A DNA stretch of 6,613 nucleotides from JAJQBJ01 sp964387095 (GTDB lineage Bacteria; Bacillota; Clostridia; Oscillospirales; Oscillospiraceae). Of the stretch, positions 1 through 5,620 are shown one piece after another. Under the pieces are notes generated by a model. It saw nothing but the letters and a program-made list of their open reading frames with translations. It was not told the origin of the DNA and searched no databases. The DNA is taken from contig CAYLVH010000089.1 in NCBI GenBank assembly GCA_964387095.1, forward strand, positions 1 to 6,613, written 5' to 3'. A program made the position numbers and the translations under genes. Each line of letters starts with the position of its first letter. Position 1 is the first letter of the stretch.

Positions 1-53
1 TACTGGATTCTAATATGCTGCTTAGAGTCCTTTCTCAAAATTGATTTCCGTGC

Positions 54-78
54 CTGCATTTCAAAAAAAGAATTGCAG
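54..78. promoter_or_regulatory. Imperfect dyad over the -35 box, possible operator
   Basis: CTGCATTTC (54-62) and GAATTGCAG (70-78) are inverted repeats with 8 of 9 positions complementary (T59/T73 mismatched), separated by seven A residues (63-69). The right arm contains the candidate -35 hexamer. No U-tract follows on the plus strand, so this is not a plus-strand terminator. A repressor or activator site is possible, but an A-rich chance dyad cannot be excluded. Confidence 0.25.
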
Positions 79-101
79 CCCGCCCTAAAACAGGCTATAC
101 T
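73..101 (+). promoter_or_regulatory. Candidate sigma-A promoter of the dCMP deaminase gene
   Basis: A TATACT box at 96-101 matches the TATAAT consensus at five of six positions. It lies 17 bp downstream of TTGCAG at 73-78, which matches TTGACA only in its first three bases. Transcription would start near 108, leaving a leader of about 30 nt before the ATG at 137. No other box pair in 1-136 looked as good. The call rests on sequence alone; the weak -35 leaves room for activator dependence. Confidence 0.55.
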
Positions 102-136
102 TAGTTTGGAATTTTATTGGCAAGGAGGCACCTTTT

Positions 137-628
137 ATGGTTCAACCCCGTTTGGATAAAGTGAATTACTACCTGGACATTGCGGACACGGTGCTGAAAC
201 GCTCCACCTGCCTGCGCCGCTGCTACGGCGCGATCATCGTCCGCAACGATGAGATCATCTCCACCGGCTACAACGGCGCGCCCAGAGGCCGGAAAAACTG
301 CATTGACCTGGGCTACTGCGCCCGGGAGGCCCTGAAGGTTCCCGCCGGGGAGCGCTATGAGCTTTGCCGTTCTGTCCACGCCGAGGCCAACGCCATTATC
401 TCTGCGGCCCGCTCGGAAACCATCGGCGGCACCCTGTATCTGGTGGGCCGGGAGGCCAAGACCCGGGAACTGATGAGCAACGCCACCTCCTGTCCCATGT
501 GCCGCCGCATGATTATCAACGCCGGCATTCAGCGGGTGATCATCCGCAAGACCCCCACCGACTACGCGGTGGTGCATGTGGAGGACTGGGTCCGGGAGGA
601 CGATTCCCTCCCCGCGCCTGAAAAATAA
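137..628 (+). CDS. Deoxycytidylate (dCMP) deaminase, zinc-dependent
   Basis: This 163-aa protein belongs to the cytidine/deoxycytidylate deaminase family, whose dCMP branch converts dCMP to dUMP in the cytosol and so supplies thymidylate synthase. The catalytic zinc site is visible as H81-A-E83 (His ligand and Glu proton shuttle, within HAEANAI) plus the cysteine pair C119-P-M-C122. The N-terminal block KRSTCLRR...GAIIV (21-35), the YNGAPRG loop (45-51) and cysteines at 25, 55, 61 and 77 fit the dCMP-deaminase branch related to Bacillus ComEB, rather than small cytidine deaminases or tRNA TadA. The residue before the Cys pair is Ser where the family motif PCxxC has Pro. The ATG has an ideal AAGGAGG (122-128) 8 nt upstream. 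The gene has its own promoter candidate and converges on thyX, whose substrate is dUMP. Allosteric control by dCTP/dTTP, known in some family members, cannot be judged here. Confidence 0.93.
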   Translation: MVQPRLDKVNYYLDIADTVLKRSTCLRRCYGAIIVRNDEIISTGYNGAPRGRKNCIDLGYCAREALKVPAGERYELCRSVHAEANAIISAARSETIGGTLYLVGREAKTRELMSNATSCPMCRRMIINAGIQRVIIRKTPTDYAVVHVEDWVREDDSLPAPEK

Positions 629-643
629 TACAAAATAGGGTAA

Positions 644-682
644 AAAGCCGGATTTCTGACACACCATCAGGAATCCAGCTTT
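644..682. terminator. Bidirectional intrinsic terminator between dCMP deaminase and thyX
   Basis: GGATTTCTGA (650-659) pairs with TCAGGAATCC (667-676) around a 7-nt loop. The stem extends through 644-648 with 678-682, past a single C649/A677 mismatch. On the plus strand it leads into a T-rich run (681-690, TTTCATTTTTT). On the minus strand the stem is followed by five Ts (646-642) and an AT-rich stretch. It starts 15 nt after the deaminase stop and 14 nt after the thyX stop, so one element plausibly ends both transcripts. Confidence 0.85.
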
Positions 683-696
683 CATTTTTTATTCTT

Positions 697-1479
697 TTAT
701 TCCAGCTCCGCTTTCAAGGCCGCGTACTCTTCCTGCACCTGGCGCATCTGTCCGCAGGTCATTTTCCCCTCCGGGCAATTGCCGGTGGCCACGCAGGAGG
801 GGCCAGCGCTGGCAAACAGGGTGGGTGCCACCCTGTAGACCAGGCGGTACATCTCCTTGGCCAGCGCCCGGATCTCCCACTGGGCGCGGTTGCAGCAGCG
901 AATGGCGAAGAAATTGTACAGGCTGCGGGCATTCATGGTCATAACCAGCTTGGTTTCGCAGGCGTTGGGCAGCACGAAGCGGGCGTCCTCATTGGCCTTC
1001 TTCTCCGCCTTGCTGGTAGCGGTTTTTTCATCCATGCCCCGGGCCATAAAATCCGCCCTATGCTTGGCCTGGAGTGCCTCCGCAAGGCTGAGATAATGGG
1101 CAGCCTCCTCCCGCATGGCCCGGAGGAAGCGCTCCTTGCTCTTGGGGTCCGCCTCCACCTCTGGGGGGATCACAAATTGAAAGTCATCCAGGCGCACATA
1201 GCGCTGGCTCTGGACGGAATAGGATGCGATCCGATGGCGGGTGATCTGGGCCAACAGGGAGCGGCTGACCCCCTCAATGGCGAAGGTAAAGGTCGCGTGC
1301 TCAATGGGGCTTTGATGGCCCATGGTGGACAGCATCTTGAGAAATTTCGCACTCTTTTCCGGGGTCAGATCCGCCATAAGCTGGTCAACCCCCACGGCGG
1401 AATAGCACAGCTTGGCCGCCGCAGCCACCACCTGCTCCGGGTTTGGCGTATGTGCGATGAGTTGAACTTTTAAGGGCAT
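697..1479 (-). CDS. thyX: Flavin-dependent thymidylate synthase ThyX
   Basis: ThyX methylates dUMP to dTMP using methylenetetrahydrofolate and FAD/NADPH, in place of ThyA. The signature RHRx7S is intact at R81-H-R83...S91 (RHRIASYSVQSQRY). Also present are HQSPIEHATF (55-64), LPNACETKL (170-178), NAR (183-185) and RAQWEIR (198-204), which build the flavin and dUMP site. At 260 aa it is longer than the compact ~220-aa T. maritima type. The extra length is a charged helical stretch (about 110-165) and a C-terminal part with Cys229, Cys235 and Cys242. A longer frame opens with GTG at 1494, but ATG at 1479 has GAGGTGG (1486-1492) 6 nt upstream and yields the usual MxxKVxLIAHTP N-terminus. It is the last operon gene, 11 nt after the hydrolase stop, and ends at the shared terminator. 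Confidence 0.95.
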   Translation of the reverse strand: MPLKVQLIAHTPNPEQVVAAAAKLCYSAVGVDQLMADLTPEKSAKFLKMLSTMGHQSPIEHATFTFAIEGVSRSLLAQITRHRIASYSVQSQRYVRLDDFQFVIPPEVEADPKSKERFLRAMREEAAHYLSLAEALQAKHRADFMARGMDEKTATSKAEKKANEDARFVLPNACETKLVMTMNARSLYNFFAIRCCNRAQWEIRALAKEMYRLVYRVAPTLFASAGPSCVATGNCPEGKMTCGQMRQVQEEYAALKAELE

Positions 1480-1485
1480 CCCGTG

Positions 1486-1492
1486 CCACCTC
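1486..1492 (-). promoter_or_regulatory. thyX ribosome binding site overlapping the upstream stop
   Basis: GAGGTGG lies 6 nt before the ATG at 1479 and shares its first two bases with the TGA stop (1491-1493) of the hydrolase gene. It decides against the GTG at 1494, which lies upstream of this SD, and suggests translational coupling of thyX to the hydrolase. Confidence 0.75.
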
Positions 1493-2405
1493 ACATTTCT
1501 TTTTCTTTGTCGTTCCAGTGCTGGCTCAGGAAATCCTCCACCTTGTTCCAGTACAGGTGAGGATCCCAGAGGACAGCGCCTACATGACCGCTCTCCTCCA
1601 TCAGGAGCAGGTCCTTGGGGGCGCTACACGCCTGATACAGGCTCCGCATCATGCCCGGGGCCACCAGCGTATCCGCCTCCCCGTGAATAAACAGGGTGGG
1701 CGTGTTGGACTTTTTCACCGCCTGGACAGGGTCCGCTTCCCCCGGCCAAAAGCCCGCCAGCAGACGGGTGGTCAGGGAAAAGGCGGGTTTCACCAGGAAG
1801 AAGGGTACATGAGACCGCCGGGCCACCTGTCTGCACATTTTCACATAGCTGCTGTACGCAGAATCCGAGACCACACAGCGCACCTGCCCGGGCAGCTCCC
1901 GGCTCCCCGTGGCGATCAGCGCCGAGGTGGCGCCCATGCTGGTCCCGTGAATCAGGATCTCCGCGTCAGGGTCCCTGCCCGGGATGAATCTGGCCCATTG
2001 GATCAGATCCTCACTGTCCCGGGCGCCCATGGTGGCGTAGTTCCCGGCGCTTTCCCCGTGCCCCCGGAGGTCGGGCAGTAGTACGGAAAAGCCCTGCTCC
2101 AGATAATGCCGGGCAAAGAGCGCCACAGCCTCCCGGTTTTCCCGGTAGCCGTGTACACAAATCGCCCAGTACCGGTCCGGTCTCTTGGGGCGGAGCACCT
2201 CCCCCCGGAGCACCAGGCCCTCCCGGCTCTTCACGGAGACCAGTTCCTTCACCATGGAGCGAAGCCAATCCGCCTCCGGAAACTCCTTGCCCCTGGGGGC
2301 CTTGCGCTTCACATATCGCTGGGTCATAGATAGACCGGCGGCTCCCATGGCCACCGCCGCCATGGCCAAAGCGAGGAACCCGGCGGACACCTTTCCCTGT
2401 CCCAT
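1491..2405 (-). CDS. Membrane-anchored alpha/beta hydrolase (serine hydrolase, substrate unknown)
   Basis: This 304-aa protein has an alpha/beta-hydrolase fold resembling the YqkD/BAAT-like hydrolases. Residues 6-27 form an uninterrupted Ala/Gly/Met-rich hydrophobic segment after a short Lys-containing head, then Arg/Lys-rich residues 30-40. That pattern suggests a signal anchor; the charge balance does not settle whether the catalytic domain faces in or out. The catalytic set is complete: oxyanion HGY (85-87), DLRGHGES (112-119), nucleophile elbow G-T-S156-M-G, D245 in HGEADTLV, and H274 in ESGHVGA. Esterase, thioesterase or peptidase activity cannot be told apart from sequence. The ATG at 2405 has GGGAG (2412-2416) 6 nt upstream, just after the ribF stop. 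It sits between ribF and thyX with no obvious link to either pathway. Confidence 0.85.
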   Translation of the reverse strand: MGQGKVSAGFLALAMAAVAMGAAGLSMTQRYVKRKAPRGKEFPEADWLRSMVKELVSVKSREGLVLRGEVLRPKRPDRYWAICVHGYRENREAVALFARHYLEQGFSVLLPDLRGHGESAGNYATMGARDSEDLIQWARFIPGRDPDAEILIHGTSMGATSALIATGSRELPGQVRCVVSDSAYSSYVKMCRQVARRSHVPFFLVKPAFSLTTRLLAGFWPGEADPVQAVKKSNTPTLFIHGEADTLVAPGMMRSLYQACSAPKDLLLMEESGHVGAVLWDPHLYWNKVEDFLSQHWNDKEKEM

Positions 2406-2420
2406 GCTGCGCTCCCTTCC

Positions 2421-3317
2421 TTACGCGAAAAACGCCCTGGTCTGCTCTGCGTTCCGGAAAATCTCCGCCTCCAGGGCATCCAATCCGTCAAACTTCCGCT
2501 CCCCTCGGAGATAGCTGTAAAACTCCAGGCGGAGCGGCTGCCCGTACAAATCGCCGTCAAAGTCCAGAATCCAAGGCTCCACAGTCACCCTGTCGCCATC
2601 GTCAATGGTGGGGCGCACGCCCACGTTGGTCACGGCCCGATAGCTGCGGCCGTCCTTCAAAACCGCCTTGGTGGCATAGACCCCGAAGGCGGGCTTCACC
2701 AGTTCTCCAGGCAGCTCCAAATTGGCGGTGGGGATGCCGATGGTGCGGCCCAACTGCTTGCCATGCACCACCCGACCGGTGAGCACATGGGGGTGGCCCA
2801 AATATGCCGCGGCCCGCTCCATCTCCCCCCGGGAAATCAGGCCCCGGATATAGGTGGAGGAAACCGTAATGCCCTCCAGCTCCACCTTTCCAATGACGTC
2901 GCAGCCCACGCCCAGGGCCTGGCAGGTCTCCCGCAAGCGCTGGGGATTTCCCTCGCCCCGATAGCCAAAGTGGAAGTCATGGCCGCACACCACATGGCAG
3001 GCGTTCTGTTCCCCGATGAGGTAATCCGTGATAAACGCCCGCCAGGGCTGGTGCATCATCCTCTGGTCAAAATGGGCGATCTCCACGTCCTCAATGCCAT
3101 AGCAGCGTCGCATCAACCCCGCCCGGTCCTGAATGGTGTTGATCAGGGGCACCGACTTTTCAAGGAGCAGCGCCGAAGGGTGGATATCAAAGGTCACCGC
3201 TGCGGGTATCCCCTGTAATTCCGTCGCCCGCCGGGCGACCTGCTTCAGCAGCTCCCCGTGGCCCCGATGCACACCGTCAAAAAAACCCAGCGCAATCACT
3301 TTTTGCTTCTCTTTCAC
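2421..3317 (-). CDS. ribF: Bifunctional riboflavin kinase / FAD synthetase RibF
   Basis: RibF phosphorylates riboflavin to FMN and adenylylates FMN to FAD in the cytosol. Counting from the GTG used here (298 aa), the N-terminal nucleotidyltransferase domain shows GFFDGVHRGH (11-20), FDIHP (43-47, usually FDPHP), GHDFHFG (112-118) and TVSSTYIR (151-158). The C-terminal riboflavin-kinase domain shows HGKQLGRTIGIPTAN (185-199), GVYA (212-215), NVGVRPT (231-237) and the likely catalytic Glu247 before the LDFDGDLYG strand. Both domains are complete. The longest frame starts with TTG at 3326, overlapping the truB stop, but the only SD-like GAGG (3328-3331) would be 1 nt away. GTG at 3317 is 10 nt from it and gives the short N-terminus MKEKQKVIALGFFDG. 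The start remains somewhat uncertain. Following truB is the classic order; its product FAD is the cofactor of ThyX two genes downstream. Confidence 0.94.
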   Translation of the reverse strand: MKEKQKVIALGFFDGVHRGHGELLKQVARRATELQGIPAAVTFDIHPSALLLEKSVPLINTIQDRAGLMRRCYGIEDVEIAHFDQRMMHQPWRAFITDYLIGEQNACHVVCGHDFHFGYRGEGNPQRLRETCQALGVGCDVIGKVELEGITVSSTYIRGLISRGEMERAAAYLGHPHVLTGRVVHGKQLGRTIGIPTANLELPGELVKPAFGVYATKAVLKDGRSYRAVTNVGVRPTIDDGDRVTVEPWILDFDGDLYGQPLRLEFYSYLRGERKFDGLDALEAEIFRNAEQTRAFFA

Positions 3318-3322
3318 CGAAA

Positions 3323-4198
3323 TCAAACCTCAAAAAAACTCTTGACCGTTTTCATTGTGCCATTCTTACACTGGCCCAGCATCAAAAATTCTCCGCCTTC
3401 GCAGTATACCCGCCACAGGCCGTCCTCCGCCCGGCAGGCAAAGTCATTGCCGTTGCGGCAGCGCCGCTCCGCCTTCCCGGAGATGATCAAGGCCGGATAG
3501 TCTTTAAAGTACGCCTCCACAGGCAGCAGCAGCTTCTCCGTCTCCCCTACCTGGGCGGCGGCGATCACCTGCTCCAGGGATACCGCGTCCTCCAGGGTAA
3601 AGCCGGCGGCAGCGCTGCGACGCAGGGAGGTCATCATCCCCCCCACCCCCAGGGCCTGACCAATATCATGACACAGGGTACGGATGTAGGTCCCCTTGGA
3701 GCATCGAACGCGCAGGGTCCAGGTATGTTGGCCGGTCTGTTCCAAGACCTCCAGGCCGTAGATGGTGACGGGCCGGGGCTTGCGCTCCACCGCCTTGCCC
3801 TTCCGGGCCAAGTCATAGAGGCGCTTTCCGTTCACCTTCAAGGCGGAATACATGGGAGGCACCTGCAAAATATCGCCCCGGAACTGTTCCAGGGCACCTT
3901 CCAGCTCCCACCGGGTCACCTGACAGGGGTTGGTGGTCAACACGGTACCGGTGGAATCCTGAGTGTCTGTGGTGACCCCCAGCTCCAGCCCGGCGATATA
4001 TTCCTTCTGGCTTTCCGCGGCGAATTCCACCGCCCGGGTCGCCCTGCCCACGAAGACCGGGAGGACCCCCGTCGCCATGGGGTCCAGCGTCCCGGCATGG
4101 CCGACGCGGCGCTCCCCCAGGAGGCGCTTTAGCTTCACCACCACGTCATTGCTGGTCCAGTCCCCGGGCTTATCAATTACAATAATTCCATTCGGCAT
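3323..4198 (-). CDS. truB: tRNA pseudouridine(55) synthase TruB
   Basis: TruB isomerises U55 of the tRNA T-arm to pseudouridine and acts as a tRNA folding chaperone. The 291-aa protein has the catalytic motif GHAGTLDPMATGVL (33-46) with nucleophile Asp39. It also has the N-terminal IIVIDKPGDWTSNDVV block, KEYIAGLELGVTTDTQD (65-81), QVPPMYSALKVNGKRLYDLARKG (conserved, 112-134) and CSKGTYIRTLCHDIG (166-180). Residues about 230-291 form the PUA-like C-terminal RNA-binding part. Length is close to other Firmicute TruB proteins. The frame can be read from a TTG at 4210, but ATG at 4198 has GAGGG (4204-4208) 5 nt upstream and gives the expected MPNGIIVIDKP start. The gap after nrnA is 8 nt. A run of seven T residues lies near the 3' end (3332-3338) without visible consequence. 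Confidence 0.97.
   Translation of the reverse strand: MPNGIIVIDKPGDWTSNDVVVKLKRLLGERRVGHAGTLDPMATGVLPVFVGRATRAVEFAAESQKEYIAGLELGVTTDTQDSTGTVLTTNPCQVTRWELEGALEQFRGDILQVPPMYSALKVNGKRLYDLARKGKAVERKPRPVTIYGLEVLEQTGQHTWTLRVRCSKGTYIRTLCHDIGQALGVGGMMTSLRRSAAAGFTLEDAVSLEQVIAAAQVGETEKLLLPVEAYFKDYPALIISGKAERRCRNGNDFACRAEDGLWRVYCEGGEFLMLGQCKNGTMKTVKSFFEV
3328..3331 (-). promoter_or_regulatory. Weak ribF SD inside the end of truB
   Basis: GAGG directly precedes the truB GTT-TGA ending. It is 1 nt from the TTG at 3326, too close to work, and 10 nt from the GTG at 3317, which is usable. This makes GTG the better ribF start and implies translation coupled to truB termination. Confidence 0.5.
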
Positions 4199-4203
4199 AC
4201 CGG

Positions 4204-4208
4204 CCCTC
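4204..4208 (-). promoter_or_regulatory. truB SD sharing bases with the nrnA stop
   Basis: GAGGG shares two bases with the TGA stop of nrnA (4207-4209) and stands 5 nt before the ATG at 4198. It fixes the truB start at 4198 rather than the TTG at 4210 and suggests stop-start coupling. Confidence 0.75.
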
Positions 4209-5166
4209 AAGCTTCCCTCTGAATGGTGTAAATGGCGTTCAGGATTGCCTCCTTGGCGTGGGGCAAATCCATCTCCACCGTGGCCCCGGAGGCGGCTGCA
4301 TGGCCGCCGCCTCCCAGCAGGGCGCAGGTCTTGGTGGCGTTCAGGCTAGCATCCGTGCGCAGGGAAATCTTGCACTTCTTTCCCTCTACCAGCTCCCGGA
4401 TGGTCACGGAGATGTGGACCCCCTCCACCTGACCTGCGAAGGCCGCCAGATCGTCGACGTCAGACTCCGTGGCCCCCACATCCCGGAGCATTTGGCAGGA
4501 TACCTGCACCACGGCGATGGCGCCGTCCTGATACAGCTCCATTTCCTCCACCAGCAGGGCCTCCATTTTCAGCCGCTTAAAGCTCTTGGTGCGGAAGCAG
4601 CGCTTGTTGATCTCCTTGTAGCGGGTGGAATACTCCATCAGCTCTGCGGCCACCCGATGGGTTTCCGGGGTGGTGTTTCCATAGACAAAGCAACCGCAGT
4701 CCGTGGAGACAGCCAAATAGAGCAGGCTGGCGATTTCCTCGTCCAGGGGGCAAAGCGCCTTGCAGATTTCCAACATGGTTTCGCCGCAGGCAGCCCGCCC
4801 CGGCTCCAGGCACACATTTTCCGCATAGAAGGTATTGGAGGGATGGTGGTCAATGCACAGCTCCACCTTCCCCCGGTACGGCTCCGCCTCAGGGGGAAAC
4901 AGGCCCTCCGTGGCCATGTCTACGGACACAACACGGGAAAACGTCTCCCCCTCCACAGCCCAGTAGCCGGCCACATAGGGGGCATAGGTGGTTGTGACGC
5001 CGCTGTTGGGCAGCAGCGCGGCCCGCTTTCCCAGCTTCCGCAGCGCCGCGCACAGGGCCGCTGCGGAGCCAAGGGTGTCTCCGTCCGGGCGAATATGGGT
5101 CAGCAGCAGGAAATCATCCCGGCCCATCAGCCAGGCGGCTACCTCCTGCGGGTTCATATGTCTCAT
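4207..5166 (-). CDS. nrnA: DHH/DHHA1 phosphoesterase, NrnA-type nanoRNase / pAp phosphatase
   Basis: Proteins of this type are Mn-dependent cytosolic phosphoesterases that degrade 2-5-nt RNAs and, in Bacillus NrnA, also dephosphorylate pAp. The 319-aa length is usual. Metal-binding motifs appear in order: THIRPDGDTLGS (23-34; H24, D28, D30), VDMA with D83, the name motif D106-H107-H108, and D156 in STDCGCF. The C-terminal DHHA1 substrate-binding domain ends in GGGGHAAASGA (285-295). Its place between rbfA and truB is the common Firmicute arrangement. ATG at 5166 has GGGGAGG (5174-5180) 7 nt upstream, so it is preferred over the in-frame TTG at 5169; an ATG at 5157 is less well placed. Substrate choice (nanoRNA, pAp or cyclic-dinucleotide breakdown products) is inferred from the family and cannot be read from the sequence. 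Confidence 0.92.
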   Translation of the reverse strand: MRHMNPQEVAAWLMGRDDFLLLTHIRPDGDTLGSAAALCAALRKLGKRAALLPNSGVTTTYAPYVAGYWAVEGETFSRVVSVDMATEGLFPPEAEPYRGKVELCIDHHPSNTFYAENVCLEPGRAACGETMLEICKALCPLDEEIASLLYLAVSTDCGCFVYGNTTPETHRVAAELMEYSTRYKEINKRCFRTKSFKRLKMEALLVEEMELYQDGAIAVVQVSCQMLRDVGATESDVDDLAAFAGQVEGVHISVTIRELVEGKKCKISLRTDASLNATKTCALLGGGGHAAASGATVEMDLPHAKEAILNAIYTIQREA

Positions 5167-5173
5167 CAAACTT

Positions 5174-5180
5174 CCTCCCC
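5174..5180 (-). promoter_or_regulatory. nrnA ribosome binding site directly after the rbfA stop
   Basis: GGGGAGG begins immediately after the rbfA TAA (5181-5183) and is followed by 7 nt and the ATG at 5166. This very strong SD fills the 14-nt rbfA-nrnA gap and decides the nrnA start. Confidence 0.75.
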
Positions 5181-5567
5181 TTATTCCCGGGGGCCTTCTT
5201 CTTCGTCATCCTCCGGGATGTCCAGGCCCCGGAGCAGCTCCAAGATATGGGCGCCCTTGTCGATGCTGTTGTCCTCCACAAACTGCAGCTCCGGCGTATA
5301 GCGCAGGCGCAGGTTGTGTCCCAGCTCCCCCCGCAGGTAGCCAGAGGCGGATTTCAGCCCCTTCATCACATCCCGACTCCTGGACTTATCCAGGCAGCTG
5401 ACGAAAATTTTCGCATAGCGCAGGTCCGAAGATGTCTCCACCCCGGTGATGGAGACGATGGTCTCCCGCACCCGGGGGTCCTTGACCGAACGGATCAGAG
5501 CGGACAGCTCCCGCTGAATCTCCTCGTTGATTCTTCCAATTCTGTTACTTGCCATATTTTTCTCCAT
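5181..5567 (-). CDS. rbfA: 30S ribosome-binding factor RbfA
   Basis: RbfA binds immature 30S subunits and helps late 16S rRNA maturation; in E. coli it is needed for cold adaptation. The 128-aa protein has the N-terminal SNRIGRINEEIQREL helix (7-21), VKDPRV (28-33) and the KH-type core with the family's kinked A-x-G (A74-S-G76). The segment LRLRYTPELQF (86-96) and an acidic tail (118-128) follow. The frame stays open up to an ATG at 5615, giving 144 aa, but that ATG lacks an SD and adds a Trp/Pro/Gly-rich tail unlike the family. ATG at 5567 has GGGGAGGG (5572-5579) 4 nt upstream. ATG at 5555 (MASNRIGRINEE, 124 aa) resembles the family start even more and has its own GGAG (5562-5565). The main SD lies wholly inside a strong hairpin, so expression may be controlled at translation. 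Confidence 0.94.
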   Translation of the reverse strand: MEKNMASNRIGRINEEIQRELSALIRSVKDPRVRETIVSITGVETSSDLRYAKIFVSCLDKSRSRDVMKGLKSASGYLRGELGHNLRLRYTPELQFVEDNSIDKGAHILELLRGLDIPEDDEEEGPRE

Positions 5568-5571
5568 TGAA

Positions 5572-5609
5572 CCCTCCCCGCCGCAGCCGTCAGGCCACAG
5601 CGGAGAGGG
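5572..5609 (-). promoter_or_regulatory. Long hairpin sequestering the rbfA SD
   Basis: In the minus-strand RNA, 5609-5593 pairs with 5588-5572 as 17 uninterrupted pairs (13 Watson-Crick, four G.U) closed by the 4-nt loop UGAC (5592-5589). The 3' arm ends in GGGGAGGG, the rbfA SD, so the folded form hides it completely. The base of the stem is 11 nt past the infB stop, and the rbfA ATG begins 4 nt beyond the stem. What follows is GTTCAATGG with no U-tract, so it is not an intrinsic terminator. The pairing is seen directly; a regulatory role is inferred. Confidence 0.6.
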
Positions 5610-5620
5610 CCACATAAACG

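Noticed and set aside
101..685. A 194-codon minus-strand open frame antisense to the dCMP deaminase.
   Set aside because: The opposite strand encodes a complete deaminase with intact motifs. The antisense product is Gly/Ala/His-rich without family features, and it runs across the terminator; it is a GC-rich shadow frame.
3323..3338. Seven-T run near the end of truB as a possible frameshift making a TruB-RibF fusion.
   Set aside because: The ribF frame has a TGA at 3330-3332 (minus strand), between the T-run and the ribF start. A -1 slip therefore terminates at once, and the other shift does not enter the ribF frame.
4258..5301. A 347-codon plus-strand open frame across nrnA and rbfA.
   Set aside because: It overlaps two convincingly conserved minus-strand genes and encodes low-complexity Gly/His/Gln-rich sequence with no recognisable domain. 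It also lacks a convincing SD.
5572..5609. The infB-rbfA hairpin as an intrinsic terminator.
   Set aside because: No U-tract follows the stem on the minus strand; the next bases are GTTCAATGG.
5568..5615. N-terminal extension of RbfA from the ATG at 5615.
   Set aside because: It has no SD, its codons run through the hairpin, and the added residues (MWPSPLWPDGCGGEGS) are unlike RbfA N-termini.
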